A stretch of 64,000 nt of DNA from JALSNL01 sp036479585 (GCA_965224785.1 OZ245062.1:2914001-2978000), one strand, 5' to 3'. Positions 35,140 through 44,710 are shown, numbered from the stretch's first letter. The notes: generated from the letters alone by a model not told the origin. A program made the numbers and translations.

Positions 35140-36363
35140 TTATTTAAGCAGTAACATTTTTTTACTAATAACTTGGTTATTAGTTTTTAAAGTATAAACA
35201 TAAGTTCCACTTGATAAATCACTTGCATTAAAATCAGAATTATAAGTACCACTACTTAATAGTTCATTATTTACCAATACAGCAACTTCTCTTCCTAACA
35301 TATCATATACTCTTAAATCTACGTTAGATTTGCTTGCTAAGCCAAAAGTAATTTTTGTTGTTGGGTTAAACGGATTAGGATAGTTTTGTTCAACAAAAAA
35401 CTCTGTTGGAACTATATCCTCTTTTTCAACACCGGTAACTAATAATCCAGCTGTAATTGCTTTTGCTTTTGCTGCAGTTGCATTCGCTTTAATACCAGCT
35501 AAATTATCACCAGCAACAATTGCAAAAGTTACAGTAGCACTTTTACCAGCAGCAATATTACCAAGTTTTGTTCCTTGATATGATCTCTGATCAGCTGCTG
35601 TAGTAACATTTGCTAAACCTTTTGTAGAAATTAATTTAAACATTTCTTCTCTTGCTATTTTGTTGTGTGTATCACCATCAGGTGTGTTGTAATTACTAAC
35701 TGCATATCCATCAATAGAATTACAACCAACTATACCAAAAAATTTAGAAGCAGCTGCTTGATCTGCAACATATACTAAACTGGTTGCATCATCATATCCA
35801 CCAATATTAGTACTAACCCCTGACAACACATCCCAGTCAATAAAAATACCAGCATAAAAATCATTTAAAGTAACCGTTCCTTTATTTTTATATTCATAAG
35901 AAATAATTACAAATGACTCCGCAGGATTAGAATAAACTTTTTGAGTTATTTCAACATTATAAGGTACATCAGCTCCAGAGTCATTAATAACTGCAGTCGA
36001 AATGTTTGAAAAATTAGCATCGGTAGAAAAACCAGTAGCGAATGTACTGCTAACTTTTTTCATATCTGTAACTAGTTTACCACCAGACGAATTGTTAAAG
36101 CTACCTGCTAATCCATTTATGCTTGCTTTATCAGTAGTTCCAAAAATCAATCCACCAAACCACAATGCTTCTTCATTTTTCCAAGTAATAGCTGGTGTTG
36201 CAGCTCCGTCACCATTTGACATTCTACCAATTGAACCTTCATCGAATATTGTAACTGATAAATCACCAGCCACATGCTTTAAGGACAAAGTATCTTGTGC
36301 GAACGATGTTGTAGAAAACATTACTAATATTAAAAAAATTAGTAGTTTTTTACCTTTCTTCAT
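35140..36363 (-). CDS. Secreted protein with T9SS type A sorting domain, function unknown
   Basis: 407-aa secreted protein. A signal peptide (1 to about 22, ending TTSFAQD) leads to a region of about 290 residues with beta-sandwich-like alternation and the segments EALWFGGLIFGTTDKA and DFYAGIFIDWDVLSG. This region resembles repeats seen in other T9SS-exported proteins but has no catalytic motif I can name. The C-terminal domain (about 325-407) is a clear type A sorting domain, NYPNPFNPTTKITF through KKMLLLK. The gene stands alone between terminators and a long AT-rich upstream region. It may be a structural or adhesive surface protein. Confidence 0.85.
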   Translation of the reverse strand: MKKGKKLLIFLILVMFSTTSFAQDTLSLKHVAGDLSVTIFDEGSIGRMSNGDGAATPAITWKNEEALWFGGLIFGTTDKASINGLAGSFNNSSGGKLVTDMKKVSSTFATGFSTDANFSNISTAVINDSGADVPYNVEITQKVYSNPAESFVIISYEYKNKGTVTLNDFYAGIFIDWDVLSGVSTNIGGYDDATSLVYVADQAAASKFFGIVGCNSIDGYAVSNYNTPDGDTHNKIAREEMFKLISTKGLANVTTAADQRSYQGTKLGNIAAGKSATVTFAIVAGDNLAGIKANATAAKAKAITAGLLVTGVEKEDIVPTEFFVEQNYPNPFNPTTKITFGLASKSNVDLRVYDMLGREVAVLVNNELLSSGTYNSDFNASDLSSGTYVYTLKTNNQVISKKMLLLK

Positions 36364-36651
36364 TTTACCTCCGTTAAGTTTAAATATTATAGTATTGTAA
36401 TATTTTATGTTAAAGTATCTCTCTTAAATTTATTTATCTTAATAAACATCACAATAATAATCAACAAACGTATTGATAATTGTGATATGAGTCAATTCAC
36501 ATTTCTTTTTTTGGGAATTAAAAATAAAAGGCGTCTATCTAAAAGATTATTTACTTAAAAAAAGTTATATTAAAATCTAAAGAAGAATATTTTCAATAGA
36601 AAAATACTAAAAATACTAAAAATAATTTCAATTATTATTTTTAAAAAATAT

Positions 36652-37605
36652 TTAAGCTAACTCTTTTTCTTCAAGCCATCTTTGTGCATCCAATGCAGCC
36701 ATACATCCTGTACCAGCCGCTGTTACCGCTTGACGATATGTTTTATCGGCAACATCACCAGCTGCAAAAACTCCTTCTATATTAGTATCAGTAGAACCTA
36801 GTTTTACATTTAGATAACCAGTTTCATCCATTTCTAATATATCTTCGAATATTTTTGTGTTTGGTTTATGCCCAATTGCAATAAAAATTCCATCTGTTTT
36901 AATTTCTTCGGTTGAGCCATCTTGAGTATTCTCTAAAATTGCTCCGGTTACTTTTTTCATTCCTAAAGCACCTTCCTCACCTATAACTTCTTTGATTGAT
37001 CTATTAATTGCAAAAGTAATTTTAGGATTTTTCTTTACTCTATCTAACATTATTTTTGAAGCCCTGAACCCTTCTCTTCTATGAATTAATACCACTTCCG
37101 ATGCAAAATTTGTAAGATAATTAGCCTCTTCTAAAGCAGTATCACCTCCACCAACAACTAAAACTTTTAATCCTTTGTAGAAAAATCCATCACAAGTAGC
37201 ACAAGCAGAAACTCCATAACCCATATATTTAGTCTCAGATTCTATTCCAAGTAATTTTGCAGAAGCTCCAGTTGAAACTATTACTGAATCGGCGGTATAA
37301 GTTGTTCCTTCTGATTTCAATATAAAAGGTCTTTGAGAAAAATCTACTTCTGTTACTTCTTTAAATTCTGCTTTTGCTCCAAACTTAGTTGCTTGTTTTC
37401 GCATTACGTCCATTAGTTCAGGGCCTTGTATTCCATTCTCGAATCCAGGATAATTTTCTACTTCCGTTGTAATTGTTAATTGACCTCCAGGTTGCATACC
37501 TTCAAACACAACTGGGCTTAAATTGGCTCTTGCTGCATAAATTGCTGCAGTTAATCCTGCTGGTCCAGAACCTATAATTGCTACTTTAATATGATTATCT
37601 GACAT
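36652..37605 (-). CDS. trxB: Thioredoxin-disulfide reductase
   Basis: Cytoplasmic NADPH-dependent flavoenzyme that reduces thioredoxin. The 317 aa equal the low-molecular-weight TrxB length. FAD motif is IIGSGPAGLTAAIYAARA, the redox pair is CATC (Cys135/Cys138), the NADPH motif is VVGGGDTALEEANYL, and the C-terminal FAD motif is GVFAAGDVADKTYRQAVTAAG. A ribosome-binding site (AAGGAG) precedes the ATG. The 288-bp region beyond its stop is very AT-rich and holds nothing else I can identify. Confidence 0.97.
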   Translation of the reverse strand: MSDNHIKVAIIGSGPAGLTAAIYAARANLSPVVFEGMQPGGQLTITTEVENYPGFENGIQGPELMDVMRKQATKFGAKAEFKEVTEVDFSQRPFILKSEGTTYTADSVIVSTGASAKLLGIESETKYMGYGVSACATCDGFFYKGLKVLVVGGGDTALEEANYLTNFASEVVLIHRREGFRASKIMLDRVKKNPKITFAINRSIKEVIGEEGALGMKKVTGAILENTQDGSTEEIKTDGIFIAIGHKPNTKIFEDILEMDETGYLNVKLGSTDTNIEGVFAAGDVADKTYRQAVTAAGTGCMAALDAQRWLEEKELA

Positions 37606-37623
37606 TTTATTTCTCCTTATTAT

Positions 37624-37656
37624 ATCCGGCGTAGTTTCTTTTTAACGAAGTCGGAT
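37624..37656. repeat. Imperfect hairpin repeat between queG and trxB
   Basis: Arms atccggcgtagt and acgaagtcggat pair at about 9 of 12 positions around a short T-rich loop. It is GC-richer than the surrounding DNA, like the other dispersed palindromes in the window. Confidence 0.4.
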
Positions 37657-37768
37657 TGTCTCGGCAATTTATCTCAACATAACTGATCTCTAAACAAAGT
37701 TGAAAATATTTAACAAAGCCGAATTATTATTTATAATTTTAGTTTGATTCATTTATTCTAAAATAGTT

Positions 37769-38692
37769 TCAGCTTGATTTAGCAATAAATTCCAAATTTC
37801 TTTTTAGTCCTTTCAGTTTTGTTCTCAGAACAGGACTTTCGTTAAACTTATCTTTAAATGTTCTGTTACTTAATCCTTTTAGATCTTCAAGTAATATCTG
37901 CTTATTTTTAATTTGTGTAAAATCTGAAATTTTAGTTTGTTCAGAGAATTTTATATTCCACGGACAAACTTCCTGACATATATCACAGCCAAAAATCCAA
38001 TTGTCAAATTTACCAATAAATTCATCTGAAATTTCATTTTTGTTTTCAATTGTAAGATAGGAGATACATTTATTTGCATCAACAATATACTCTTCAACAA
38101 TTGCATCTGTCGGACAAGCATCAATACAAGCAGTACAACTACCACAAAAATCTTGTTCCACAATACTATAGTTTTTAAATTCTTGATTTGTAAAAATTGT
38201 TGCAATAAAAAACCAGCTACCTATTTCTCTTGAAATAATATTACTATGTTTTCCTTGCCAACCTAACCCAGCTTTTGTAGCCCAAACTTTGTCCATTACT
38301 GGACCAGTATCAGTATAAGTTTTAGCTTCGAAGTTTGGGAAAAGATCTTTCAAATATTTTGTAACTTCATCTAGTTTTTCCCAAATAGTAAAATGGTAAT
38401 CTCTTCCCCAAGCATATCTCGAAACTTTCTCTGTTCCATTTGTATCATTAAATGTTTCATCAACATAGTAGTTCATTGCAAGTGAAATTATACTTTTAGC
38501 ATTTGGCAAAATATGAGATACATCTTTTCGCTTTTCAATATTTCTTTCCATATAACTCATTCCGGCTTGGTATTCTTTACCTAACCATTCTTCTAAGTTA
38601 TTGGTTTCTTTTTCAAGAATTTCATACTTTGCAAAACCAACTAAATCAAACCCAAGTTCTTTTGCTTTTTTTATTATTTTCTGTTGTATCAA
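37769..38692 (-). CDS. queG: Epoxyqueuosine reductase
   Basis: Cobalamin- and iron-sulphur-dependent enzyme for the last step of queuosine tRNA modification. The 307 aa fit the shorter QueG form. YAWGRDYHF and TDTGPVMDKVWATKAGLGWQGKHSN are strong family signatures with the catalytic Asp. Two 4Fe-4S clusters are bound by CGSCTACIDACPTDAI and CDICQEVCPWN. Downstream comes trxB after a 163-bp gap; upstream is the Rieske protein. Confidence 0.95.
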   Translation of the reverse strand: MIQQKIIKKAKELGFDLVGFAKYEILEKETNNLEEWLGKEYQAGMSYMERNIEKRKDVSHILPNAKSIISLAMNYYVDETFNDTNGTEKVSRYAWGRDYHFTIWEKLDEVTKYLKDLFPNFEAKTYTDTGPVMDKVWATKAGLGWQGKHSNIISREIGSWFFIATIFTNQEFKNYSIVEQDFCGSCTACIDACPTDAIVEEYIVDANKCISYLTIENKNEISDEFIGKFDNWIFGCDICQEVCPWNIKFSEQTKISDFTQIKNKQILLEDLKGLSNRTFKDKFNESPVLRTKLKGLKRNLEFIAKSS

Positions 38693-38751
38693 TTTTTTAA
38701 AATTTTATTTTAGATGTGAATAGAATAAAGTATGAAATAAAACCTAGATGC

Positions 38752-39087
38752 TTACCAGTTTAGTTTTTTATCTTCAATTTTCACATAAACAATATTGTCA
38801 ACTATCTTTGATGGATAACTTTTTAAGCCTCCACTATTTCCACAAAGGTTTCCAGTTTTAAGTTCAAAGCACCAGCCATGTAAAGGACAAAAAACTTTTT
38901 TGTTCTCAACAAATCCTTCAAACATAAATGGAGCTTGTTGATGCGGACAAACATTATTAACCACAAAAATTTCTTCTTTAATTTTGAAGACAGCAATATC
39001 TGTATCGTTAATTAAAAATCTAGCTCCAAACGATTCTTGCAATTCCGACAATTTACAAACCTTAAAATATTTATTTCCTATTTCCAT
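38752..39087 (-). CDS. Rieske [2Fe-2S] ferredoxin
   Basis: 111-aa small Rieske protein. Cluster ligands are visible in NVCPHQQAP (C-x-H) and VFCPLHGWCFEL (C-x2-H). No membrane anchor, so it is a soluble electron carrier of the type that serves oxygenases. Its ATG overlaps the stop codon of the metallo-beta-lactamase-fold gene (TAATG), indicating translational coupling with a gene now interrupted by a stop. Confidence 0.92.
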   Translation of the reverse strand: MEIGNKYFKVCKLSELQESFGARFLINDTDIAVFKIKEEIFVVNNVCPHQQAPFMFEGFVENKKVFCPLHGWCFELKTGNLCGNSGGLKSYPSKIVDNIVYVKIEDKKLNW

Positions 39088-39935
39088 TAAACTAATTCTT
39101 TAAATTTTTCTTTTACAAAAAAACCTTTTTCTGTTTTTTTTACAGTTGCACAAGTGTATCTCGGGTCATGACCAAAAATAATCTTCCAATTTTCTTCAAT
39201 TGTTTTGGTTAAATATTTTTTCTTTTCTTCAATTGTAATCATAGGGTTAATATCATATCCCATAATGTAAGGAAGTGATATATGAGCAACTGTTGGAATT
39301 AAATCTGCACAGAACAAAAAGGTAGTTGAGGCATCTGAAAGCTTAACCATTTGTTGAGAAAATGTATGTCCGTTTATAGGAAGCAATTCTATCTCATCAT
39401 CAAAAAAAACTTTACCATTAATATTGCTAAACATACCCTCTTTAATAAGTGATGAAAAAGTTTTCTTAATAAAACTACCTCGGTCTTAGTCCGAATGATT
39501 CTCCGCCCACTTTAATTGTTCAGTTTGAACATGATATTTTGCATTCGGAAAAGCAGGAATTATTTTCTCATTTTCTATTTTTACAGCTCCGCCAACATGA
39601 TCAAAATGTAAATGAGTTAATATTACATCTGTAACTTTATCTGCAGAAATATTTTTTTCTTTAAGAGAATTTATCAAAGAGTTTTTAGACTGATCAACAG
39701 TATAAATATTTTGAAATTTTTCATCCCAAATATTTCCCAAACCAGTATCTACTAAAATAGTTTTACTTTCAGATTGTAATAACAAACACCTTCCACCAAG
39801 TTTAATTCTATTTCTATCATCGGCAAAAGTATTCTTACTCCAAAGTGGCTTCGGAATAATACCAAACATTGCTCCACCATCCAATCCAAATGTTCCAGTT
39901 TCTATTGTGCTAATTTTATATTTACCAATTTTCAT
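39087..39935 (-). pseudogene. Metallo-beta-lactamase-fold hydrolase interrupted by a single in-frame stop
   Basis: Two frames, 39486-39935 (149 aa) and 39087-39434 (115 aa), are halves of one MBL-fold hydrolase. Starting from MKIGKYKIST the protein reads through the metal motif THLHFDH (His108, His110, Asp112, His113) to WAENHSD. It then hits TAA at 39486-39488 and continues in the same frame with DRGSFIKKTF and on into the second half. The total of about 282 residues is a normal length. The second half carries GHTFSQQ, FLFCADLIPTVAHI and FGHDPRYT, the remaining ligand positions. There is no frameshift, only one nonsense codon at a site where relatives usually have Arg/Asp (SDRDRGSF-like). 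It may be a recent inactivation, an assembly error, or recoding. Confidence 0.85.
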
Positions 39936-40060
39936 ATAGACACTTTCTTGTTTTAGTAGAATTCTAAAAATAGTACTTTTTATTATTTAAAACTAAAAAT
40001 CCTACCAAATATTGATAGGGCTCTAGTTTGTTCCAAAAAATAATTTAACAAAAGGTGAAA

Positions 40061-41449
40061 TTACTGTATTGATTTTTTCACTTCAATTCCAAGCTGATCC
40101 ATTCTGTATCTAAGTTTGGAACGTGTAAAACCTAGAACCTTAGCAGCTTTAACTTGGTTGCCTTTTGTAATATTTAATGTTTGTAGAATTAAATCTTTTA
40201 ACACTACTCCAACTTTTACGCCTTCCGGAGGAACAGTAAGCTTATAAGCAACATCATCAAAAGTGTCACTCTCACTTATTTTTAAGAAACTAAAATGTTG
40301 CTCTTTAATTACATCTCCATCCAACATTAACACTGCTCTTTCCATTGCATTTCTAAGTTCTCTTACATTTCCTTTCCACCTATACGCTCGCAACATTTTT
40401 ATTGCATCATCGTCAATCCCTTTTATTTGGTGATCAAACTTTTTTGCAAATTGCTGCATAAAAGAATATGCAAGAACCGGAATGTCATCTTTCCTTTCAC
40501 GTAAAGCAGGTACATCAATTTTAGCAACGTTTAATCTATAAAAAAGATCTTGTCTAAAAGTACCTTTTTCAACTTCTTCTTCTAAATTTTTATTTGTTGC
40601 GGCTAGTACTCTTACATTAACTGTAATTTCTTTTTCACCACCAACTCTGTAATATTTTTTTTCTTGCAGAACTCTTAAAAGTTTCACTTGAATATCTAAA
40701 CCAAGTTCGCCTATCTCATCTAGTAATATTGTTCCACCACTAGCTAGTTCAAATTTTCCAAGTTTTGTTTTTTGCGAAGCACCAGTAAATGCACCTCGTT
40801 CATGCCCAAACAATTCACTTTCAGCCAAATCTTTTGGTATTGATCCACAGTTAATTGGGATAAAAACATTATTACTTCTTGGGGATTTTTGATGAATGTA
40901 TTTTGCAAAAACCTCTTTACCAGTTCCACTTTCTCCTTCAAGTAAAATAGTTGTGTCATCACTCTTAGCAAGTTTTTCTACAACATTTAATATTCTTTGA
41001 ATCGGTTTACTCTTTCCAAAAAAATCTCTATTCAATTCATCATCGTTAAGTATTGCGTGTAATCCATCAACTTCTAATTTTAATTTTAAATGTCTGACAC
41101 ATTTGTCTAGTATAATTTCTAATTGTTCAATTTCAATCGGTTTTAGTAAAAAGTCAAATGCACCAAGCTTCATTGCTTCAACCGCAATTTTTACATCTGC
41201 GTAAGCAGTTATCATAACAACTGGAATATGAAAATATTTTCTTTGAAGATCTTTTAGAATATCCAATCCATTATGGGTTGTAAGGTAAATGTCCAATAAA
41301 ACTATATCTGGTTGATGAAGATTACAAGATTCCTCAACCTTCCCACCATCCATACATATATCAACTTCGTAGCCTAATTTTATTAATATTTTCCTAAGTG
41401 ATATTCCAACAAGATTATCATCATCTACAATTAGTATTTTTGGTTTCAT
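40061..41449 (-). CDS. NtrC-type sigma-54-dependent response regulator
   Basis: 462-aa activator. The receiver domain (about 1-120) has Asp53 as phospho-site (VLLDIYLTTHNG) and the conserved LLKP. The AAA+ domain (about 145-375) has Walker A GESGTGKE (172-179) and the sigma-54 contact loop GAFTGA (219-224). The Fis-type helix-turn-helix (about 415-460) is KGNQVKAAKVLGFTRSKLRYRM. Its ATG overlaps the stop of the upstream histidine kinase gene (ATGA), so the two form a cognate pair. Flagellar genes upstream might be a target, as sigma-54 commonly drives flagellar hierarchies, but that is inference. Confidence 0.95.
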   Translation of the reverse strand: MKPKILIVDDDNLVGISLRKILIKLGYEVDICMDGGKVEESCNLHQPDIVLLDIYLTTHNGLDILKDLQRKYFHIPVVMITAYADVKIAVEAMKLGAFDFLLKPIEIEQLEIILDKCVRHLKLKLEVDGLHAILNDDELNRDFFGKSKPIQRILNVVEKLAKSDDTTILLEGESGTGKEVFAKYIHQKSPRSNNVFIPINCGSIPKDLAESELFGHERGAFTGASQKTKLGKFELASGGTILLDEIGELGLDIQVKLLRVLQEKKYYRVGGEKEITVNVRVLAATNKNLEEEVEKGTFRQDLFYRLNVAKIDVPALRERKDDIPVLAYSFMQQFAKKFDHQIKGIDDDAIKMLRAYRWKGNVRELRNAMERAVLMLDGDVIKEQHFSFLKISESDTFDDVAYKLTVPPEGVKVGVVLKDLILQTLNITKGNQVKAAKVLGFTRSKLRYRMDQLGIEVKKSIQ

Positions 41450-42168
41450 TTTTCCTCTGTTATATAAATTGGGAACTTAACGGTAAAGTTTGATCCTTTG
41501 GTTGCATTATCTACAACAAAAATTTCTGCCTCGTGTTCATCTAAAATATCTTTGCAAACATTCAAACCTAAACCGGTTCCCTCTTCTTTACTTGTATAAA
41601 ACTCTGAGAATATTTTTTCTTTATCCTCATTACTTATTCCACATCCTTCATCAATTACTTCTATAATAATATGGTTATCTTCTATCTCAGAATTAACTAT
41701 AATCTGCCCTTTATTTTCGCTTGCCTCTATTGCATTTGTAATTAAATTTACAATAACCTGAAGTATTTTAGTCTCATTTATTTCTATTTCCTGAAGACTT
41801 GGATTTAAGTTTAATAAAAAGTTAACACTCTTTTTAACGGCACTTCCTTTTGTAATACTTATTGCTTTATAAATAATTTCATTAACTTGTTGAAGTTCAA
41901 AGCCACCTTTATTTTTTCTAGAAAATTCAAGTGTATTTTGAATTAATTTATTTATTAAATCAACAGATTCTAATGAGGCATCAATACATTCATTTGTTTC
42001 AGCATCAAATTCTTCTTCGCCCATTTTTAAGAAATCTAAATTTAGCTTTAAAACTGAAAGAGGATTTTTTATTTCGTGAGAAAGACTAGCGGTAAGTTTG
42101 CCAAGTAATTTGAGTTTATTGTCATGAATTTTATCTGCCAAAGTTATACCAAGTTTTGAGTAAAACAA
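41446..42168 (-). CDS. Soluble histidine kinase (cognate to the NtrC-type regulator)
   Basis: 240-aa kinase consisting almost only of the catalytic core. The H-box is ASLSHEIKNPLSVLKLN with His31. The N-box is VNLITNAIEASE, G1 VIDEGCGIS, and G2 GTGLGLNVCKDILDEH. There is no membrane helix or PAS/GAF sensor, so it probably reads a signal through a partner protein, as AtoS/FlgS-type soluble kinases do. The start is a TTG at 42166-42168, the only plausible start I see ahead of the H-box. The stop overlaps the regulator's ATG. Confidence 0.88.
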   Translation of the reverse strand: MFYSKLGITLADKIHDNKLKLLGKLTASLSHEIKNPLSVLKLNLDFLKMGEEEFDAETNECIDASLESVDLINKLIQNTLEFSRKNKGGFELQQVNEIIYKAISITKGSAVKKSVNFLLNLNPSLQEIEINETKILQVIVNLITNAIEASENKGQIIVNSEIEDNHIIIEVIDEGCGISNEDKEKIFSEFYTSKEEGTGLGLNVCKDILDEHEAEIFVVDNATKGSNFTVKFPIYITEEK

Positions 42169-42281
42169 TTTAGATTTACAAAATCTTAATTTAACTTTTT
42201 TTAGATAAAAATGTATAGTGTAAATGAAAAGTATTTTTAGAATGAGATATTTATTTTAATCTTTTTAACTGGTAGGTTTAA

Positions 42282-42310
42282 AACAAAAACGGACTGAAAA
42301 GTCAGTCCGT
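42282..42310 (-). terminator. Terminator of the flagellar operon
   Basis: On the minus strand an acggactg/cagtccgt stem with a 6-base loop is followed by ttttgtttt, 10 bp after the FlgM-like gene. Confidence 0.88.
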
Positions 42311-42319
42311 AAATTAAAA

Positions 42320-42580
42320 TTATTTTTTTGAAAATTCTTTCAGAATTTCTTCAGCAACTTTTTTAGTTACTTCATCCGAATTGTAATAACCGCTTTCTAT
42401 TTTACTTTTTATTTCACCAAACTCTTTTGCACTAACGCCTTCTGTTTTCAACTTCTTTGCCGCTTCAGAAAGTTCTAGTTTATCTTTTTTGCTAAGAGTT
42501 TTTGGTGCCTCAGCATTTTCTTGGTTTTTATATGCCTTAGTATAACGGTTAAAACTACTGCCCACTCCGTTAATATCCAC
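42320..42580 (-). CDS. flgM: FlgM-like anti-sigma-28 factor
   Basis: 86-aa small protein. The N-terminus (INGVGSSFNRY) is disordered-looking. The C-terminal half has DKLELSEAAKKL followed by the FlgM-type segment EIKSKIESGYYNSDEVTKKV and AEEILKEF. FlgM holds sigma-28 until the hook is complete and is then exported. Its place at the end of the fliC-fliS-fliD cluster, 3 bp after the chaperone-like gene, supports the call. Short FlgM proteins diverge widely, so confidence is moderate. Confidence 0.75.
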   Translation of the reverse strand: MDINGVGSSFNRYTKAYKNQENAEAPKTLSKKDKLELSEAAKKLKTEGVSAKEFGEIKSKIESGYYNSDEVTKKVAEEILKEFSKK

Positions 42581-42583
42581 TTT

Positions 42584-42916
42584 TTACCTCTGATAGTTAA
42601 TTAATTTTTTCTTATTTGCCATATTACTTAAAGTTAAACTTATTTCGCTTTGTTCTTCTTTTTTATTTCTAATTATATTATCGAGCTTAGTAGTTACTTG
42701 TTTAATCATAGTGTGAAGTGAATCACTTTTTACTTTCAACTCATCATTCGGGAAATTTTGCTCCAATATATCTCTCTTATTTTTTATTTCTTGTGTAAGA
42801 GAATTAATTGTTTTCATATTATAATCAAAATTTTCTTCACTTATCTCATCTAAATTTTCCATTACTAAATAGAGATTATTCTTAATTTCACCTAAACCTT
42901 GCTCAATTGTTACCAT
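42584..42916 (-). CDS. FlgN/FliT-like flagellar export chaperone
   Basis: 110-aa all-helical, coiled-coil-prone protein (NMKTINSLTQEIKNKRDILE; LHTMIKQVTTKLDNII) ending in NKKKLINYQR. The size and helical pattern match FlgN or FliT, which guard late export substrates. Its ATG overlaps the fliD stop (TAATG), and FlgM-like follows 3 bp later. The primary sequence is too divergent to decide between FlgN and FliT; position after fliD favours a FliD partner. Confidence 0.6.
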   Translation of the reverse strand: MVTIEQGLGEIKNNLYLVMENLDEISEENFDYNMKTINSLTQEIKNKRDILEQNFPNDELKVKSDSLHTMIKQVTTKLDNIIRNKKEEQSEISLTLSNMANKKKLINYQR

Positions 42917-44322
42917 TAATTAAATAGTCCTCCTAGTGATTGATAGTCATTCATTGATTGTAATAAATTTGCTAATTGAATTTGAAGTGATTCATATTGA
43001 CGTCTTAGAATATCAGAGCTTTTATCAATTTGTGTCTCTTTGGTTTCAATTCTATCACTTAAAAAAGAAGCTGATTTATCATACGAATCAGTAAGATTAG
43101 CTATTGCTCCTTCCGAACCAACATATAATTCAACAAGATCATAAAGTTTATTTGCAACTCCATTTTCGGAAGTAAACAAATCGGCTACTTGATCGGGATT
43201 GCTTTCTAGTGCGTCTTCTAAATCTCCAGAATCTGAAATACTTAGTCCAGTTTCAGAATTAAAAGTGATTCCTATTTCACTTAGGGAACCATAGTTGCCT
43301 ATATCAATACCTTCAACTTTAGCGTAAGCAATTTTACTCATTGATTGAGTTAAACCCAAAGCACTGCTGTTACCAACAAAAACACCTCTTTTACCATCTT
43401 CAGTTGTTTTATAATTCTCTTTTACATATTTGTAACTTTCATTAAAGTTTTTGATAAACTCTTTAATATCAGATGTTATCTCTTTAACATTATTTCTTAT
43501 AGTCAAATTAACTTTTGGAACTGATTCATCCATAGCACTTTTTAATGATAAAGTTACTCCAGAAATTAAATCATCAATTGCATTTGAAGACCGTTCAATT
43601 GCAATTCCGTTTAGTGTTAATTTTGAATTTAGATCTGTAAGTTCATGAGAATAACCGCCATTGTTACCAACAGTTATAGTACGTGATGAAAAATCTAATC
43701 CAATACTAGATAGTACAGAACCAGTTACATCTTTAATTGTAATAGCATTATTTTCACCTTTGTCTTTTGACACAACAGTAAGTTTTGCCTCTCCATCTTT
43801 TGGCGAAAACACAGAAGCAGTAACTGTAGAATCAGTAGCATCATTAATTGCTTCAGCAATTAATTCCATCATCTCTTTTTGGTTTTCAGTTCCGGTAACA
43901 GTAATATCAATATTTTGATCGAACTCTCCACTTGCTACCTGTATTGTATATGTTCCCGCACTAAGTCCGGAATCACTAGAGGCAGTAACTGTATTTGACA
44001 TTACTATATCGTTTTGTGCAAGTTGATTTACCTTAATATCAAATGAACTAAGTGAAGCGGAAGATGTAGCTGTTGCTGTAAAATAATCTTTATTACTAAG
44101 TTCAACCGATTTTGCAGCAAATGTATTACCTGCTGAGTTATCTTTTAGACTTGAAAGATTTGATTTTAGCGATGTTAGTTTAGAGCTAAGGTCATTCCAA
44201 ACCTTAGATAAATCAGTAAACTTATTTTTTCTAAGCTGTAAAGGATGTACTCGTTTAAATCTCTCATTTATTCCGTAGCTACTTACTAGTTTGTTTATCC
44301 CCTGTGTACTTAAAATGTTCAT
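42916..44322 (-). CDS. fliD: Flagellar filament cap protein FliD
   Basis: 468-aa hook-associated protein 2. The N-terminal coiled region shows INERFKRVHPLQLRKNKF and WNDLSSKLTSLKSNLSSL. FliD core segments include FDIKVNQLAQNDIV and GTYTIQVASGEF. The C-terminal region shows KEFIKNFNESYKYVKENYKT, then SLSEIGITFNSETG and long terminal coils (SDILRRQYESLQIQLANLL). It caps the growing filament and folds exported flagellin. The gene lies 15 bp after fliS. Confidence 0.95.
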   Translation of the reverse strand: MNILSTQGINKLVSSYGINERFKRVHPLQLRKNKFTDLSKVWNDLSSKLTSLKSNLSSLKDNSAGNTFAAKSVELSNKDYFTATATSSASLSSFDIKVNQLAQNDIVMSNTVTASSDSGLSAGTYTIQVASGEFDQNIDITVTGTENQKEMMELIAEAINDATDSTVTASVFSPKDGEAKLTVVSKDKGENNAITIKDVTGSVLSSIGLDFSSRTITVGNNGGYSHELTDLNSKLTLNGIAIERSSNAIDDLISGVTLSLKSAMDESVPKVNLTIRNNVKEITSDIKEFIKNFNESYKYVKENYKTTEDGKRGVFVGNSSALGLTQSMSKIAYAKVEGIDIGNYGSLSEIGITFNSETGLSISDSGDLEDALESNPDQVADLFTSENGVANKLYDLVELYVGSEGAIANLTDSYDKSASFLSDRIETKETQIDKSSDILRRQYESLQIQLANLLQSMNDYQSLGGLFN

Positions 44323-44337
44323 ATTAACACCCCAAGC

Positions 44338-44691
44338 TTATATAGTACTAAGTGCTGTTACCCAAGTTTTTCTTAAATCAGTTAGTATCTCAACAACTAT
44401 ATCATAATTTTGTTTTCTCATTTGATCTTGACAAAACTCATATAATTTTTTTAGTCCAAGAGAAATTTCACTAACTTCTTCATTATCAAAACGTAGTGCA
44501 CTAATTAGTTCCATCAAAGCTTTATTTGTTTTTTCTAAATTTTCATTCTTGCTTTGTGCAATTGCAAAGTCATATATTTTAATTAACAGTTTTTGGGGCG
44601 AAGCATCTAAAATATCATTTGCTAAATATGCACTAGCTCTATTTTTATTAACCGAACCGGTATTTTTTAATACCGCAGAAGTTTGATACAT
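44338..44691 (-). CDS. fliS: Flagellin export chaperone FliS
   Basis: 117-aa helical chaperone that binds the flagellin C-terminus before export. ANDILDASPQKLLIKIYDFA matches the FliS signature (SP..LI..LYD.A), and ALMELISALRFDNEEVSEIS continues it. Between fliC and fliD, as is usual. A terminator after fliC means fliS is reached by read-through or its own promoter. Confidence 0.93.
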   Translation of the reverse strand: MYQTSAVLKNTGSVNKNRASAYLANDILDASPQKLLIKIYDFAIAQSKNENLEKTNKALMELISALRFDNEEVSEISLGLKKLYEFCQDQMRKQNYDIVVEILTDLRKTWVTALSTI

Positions 44692-44710
44692 TTTTTACCT
44701 TAATCCATAG

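Noticed and set aside
39087..39434. The second half of the metallo-beta-lactamase-fold protein as an independent 115-aa gene
   Set aside because: It lacks the HxHxDH motif and an N-terminal start context, and reads in the same frame as the first half across one stop codon.
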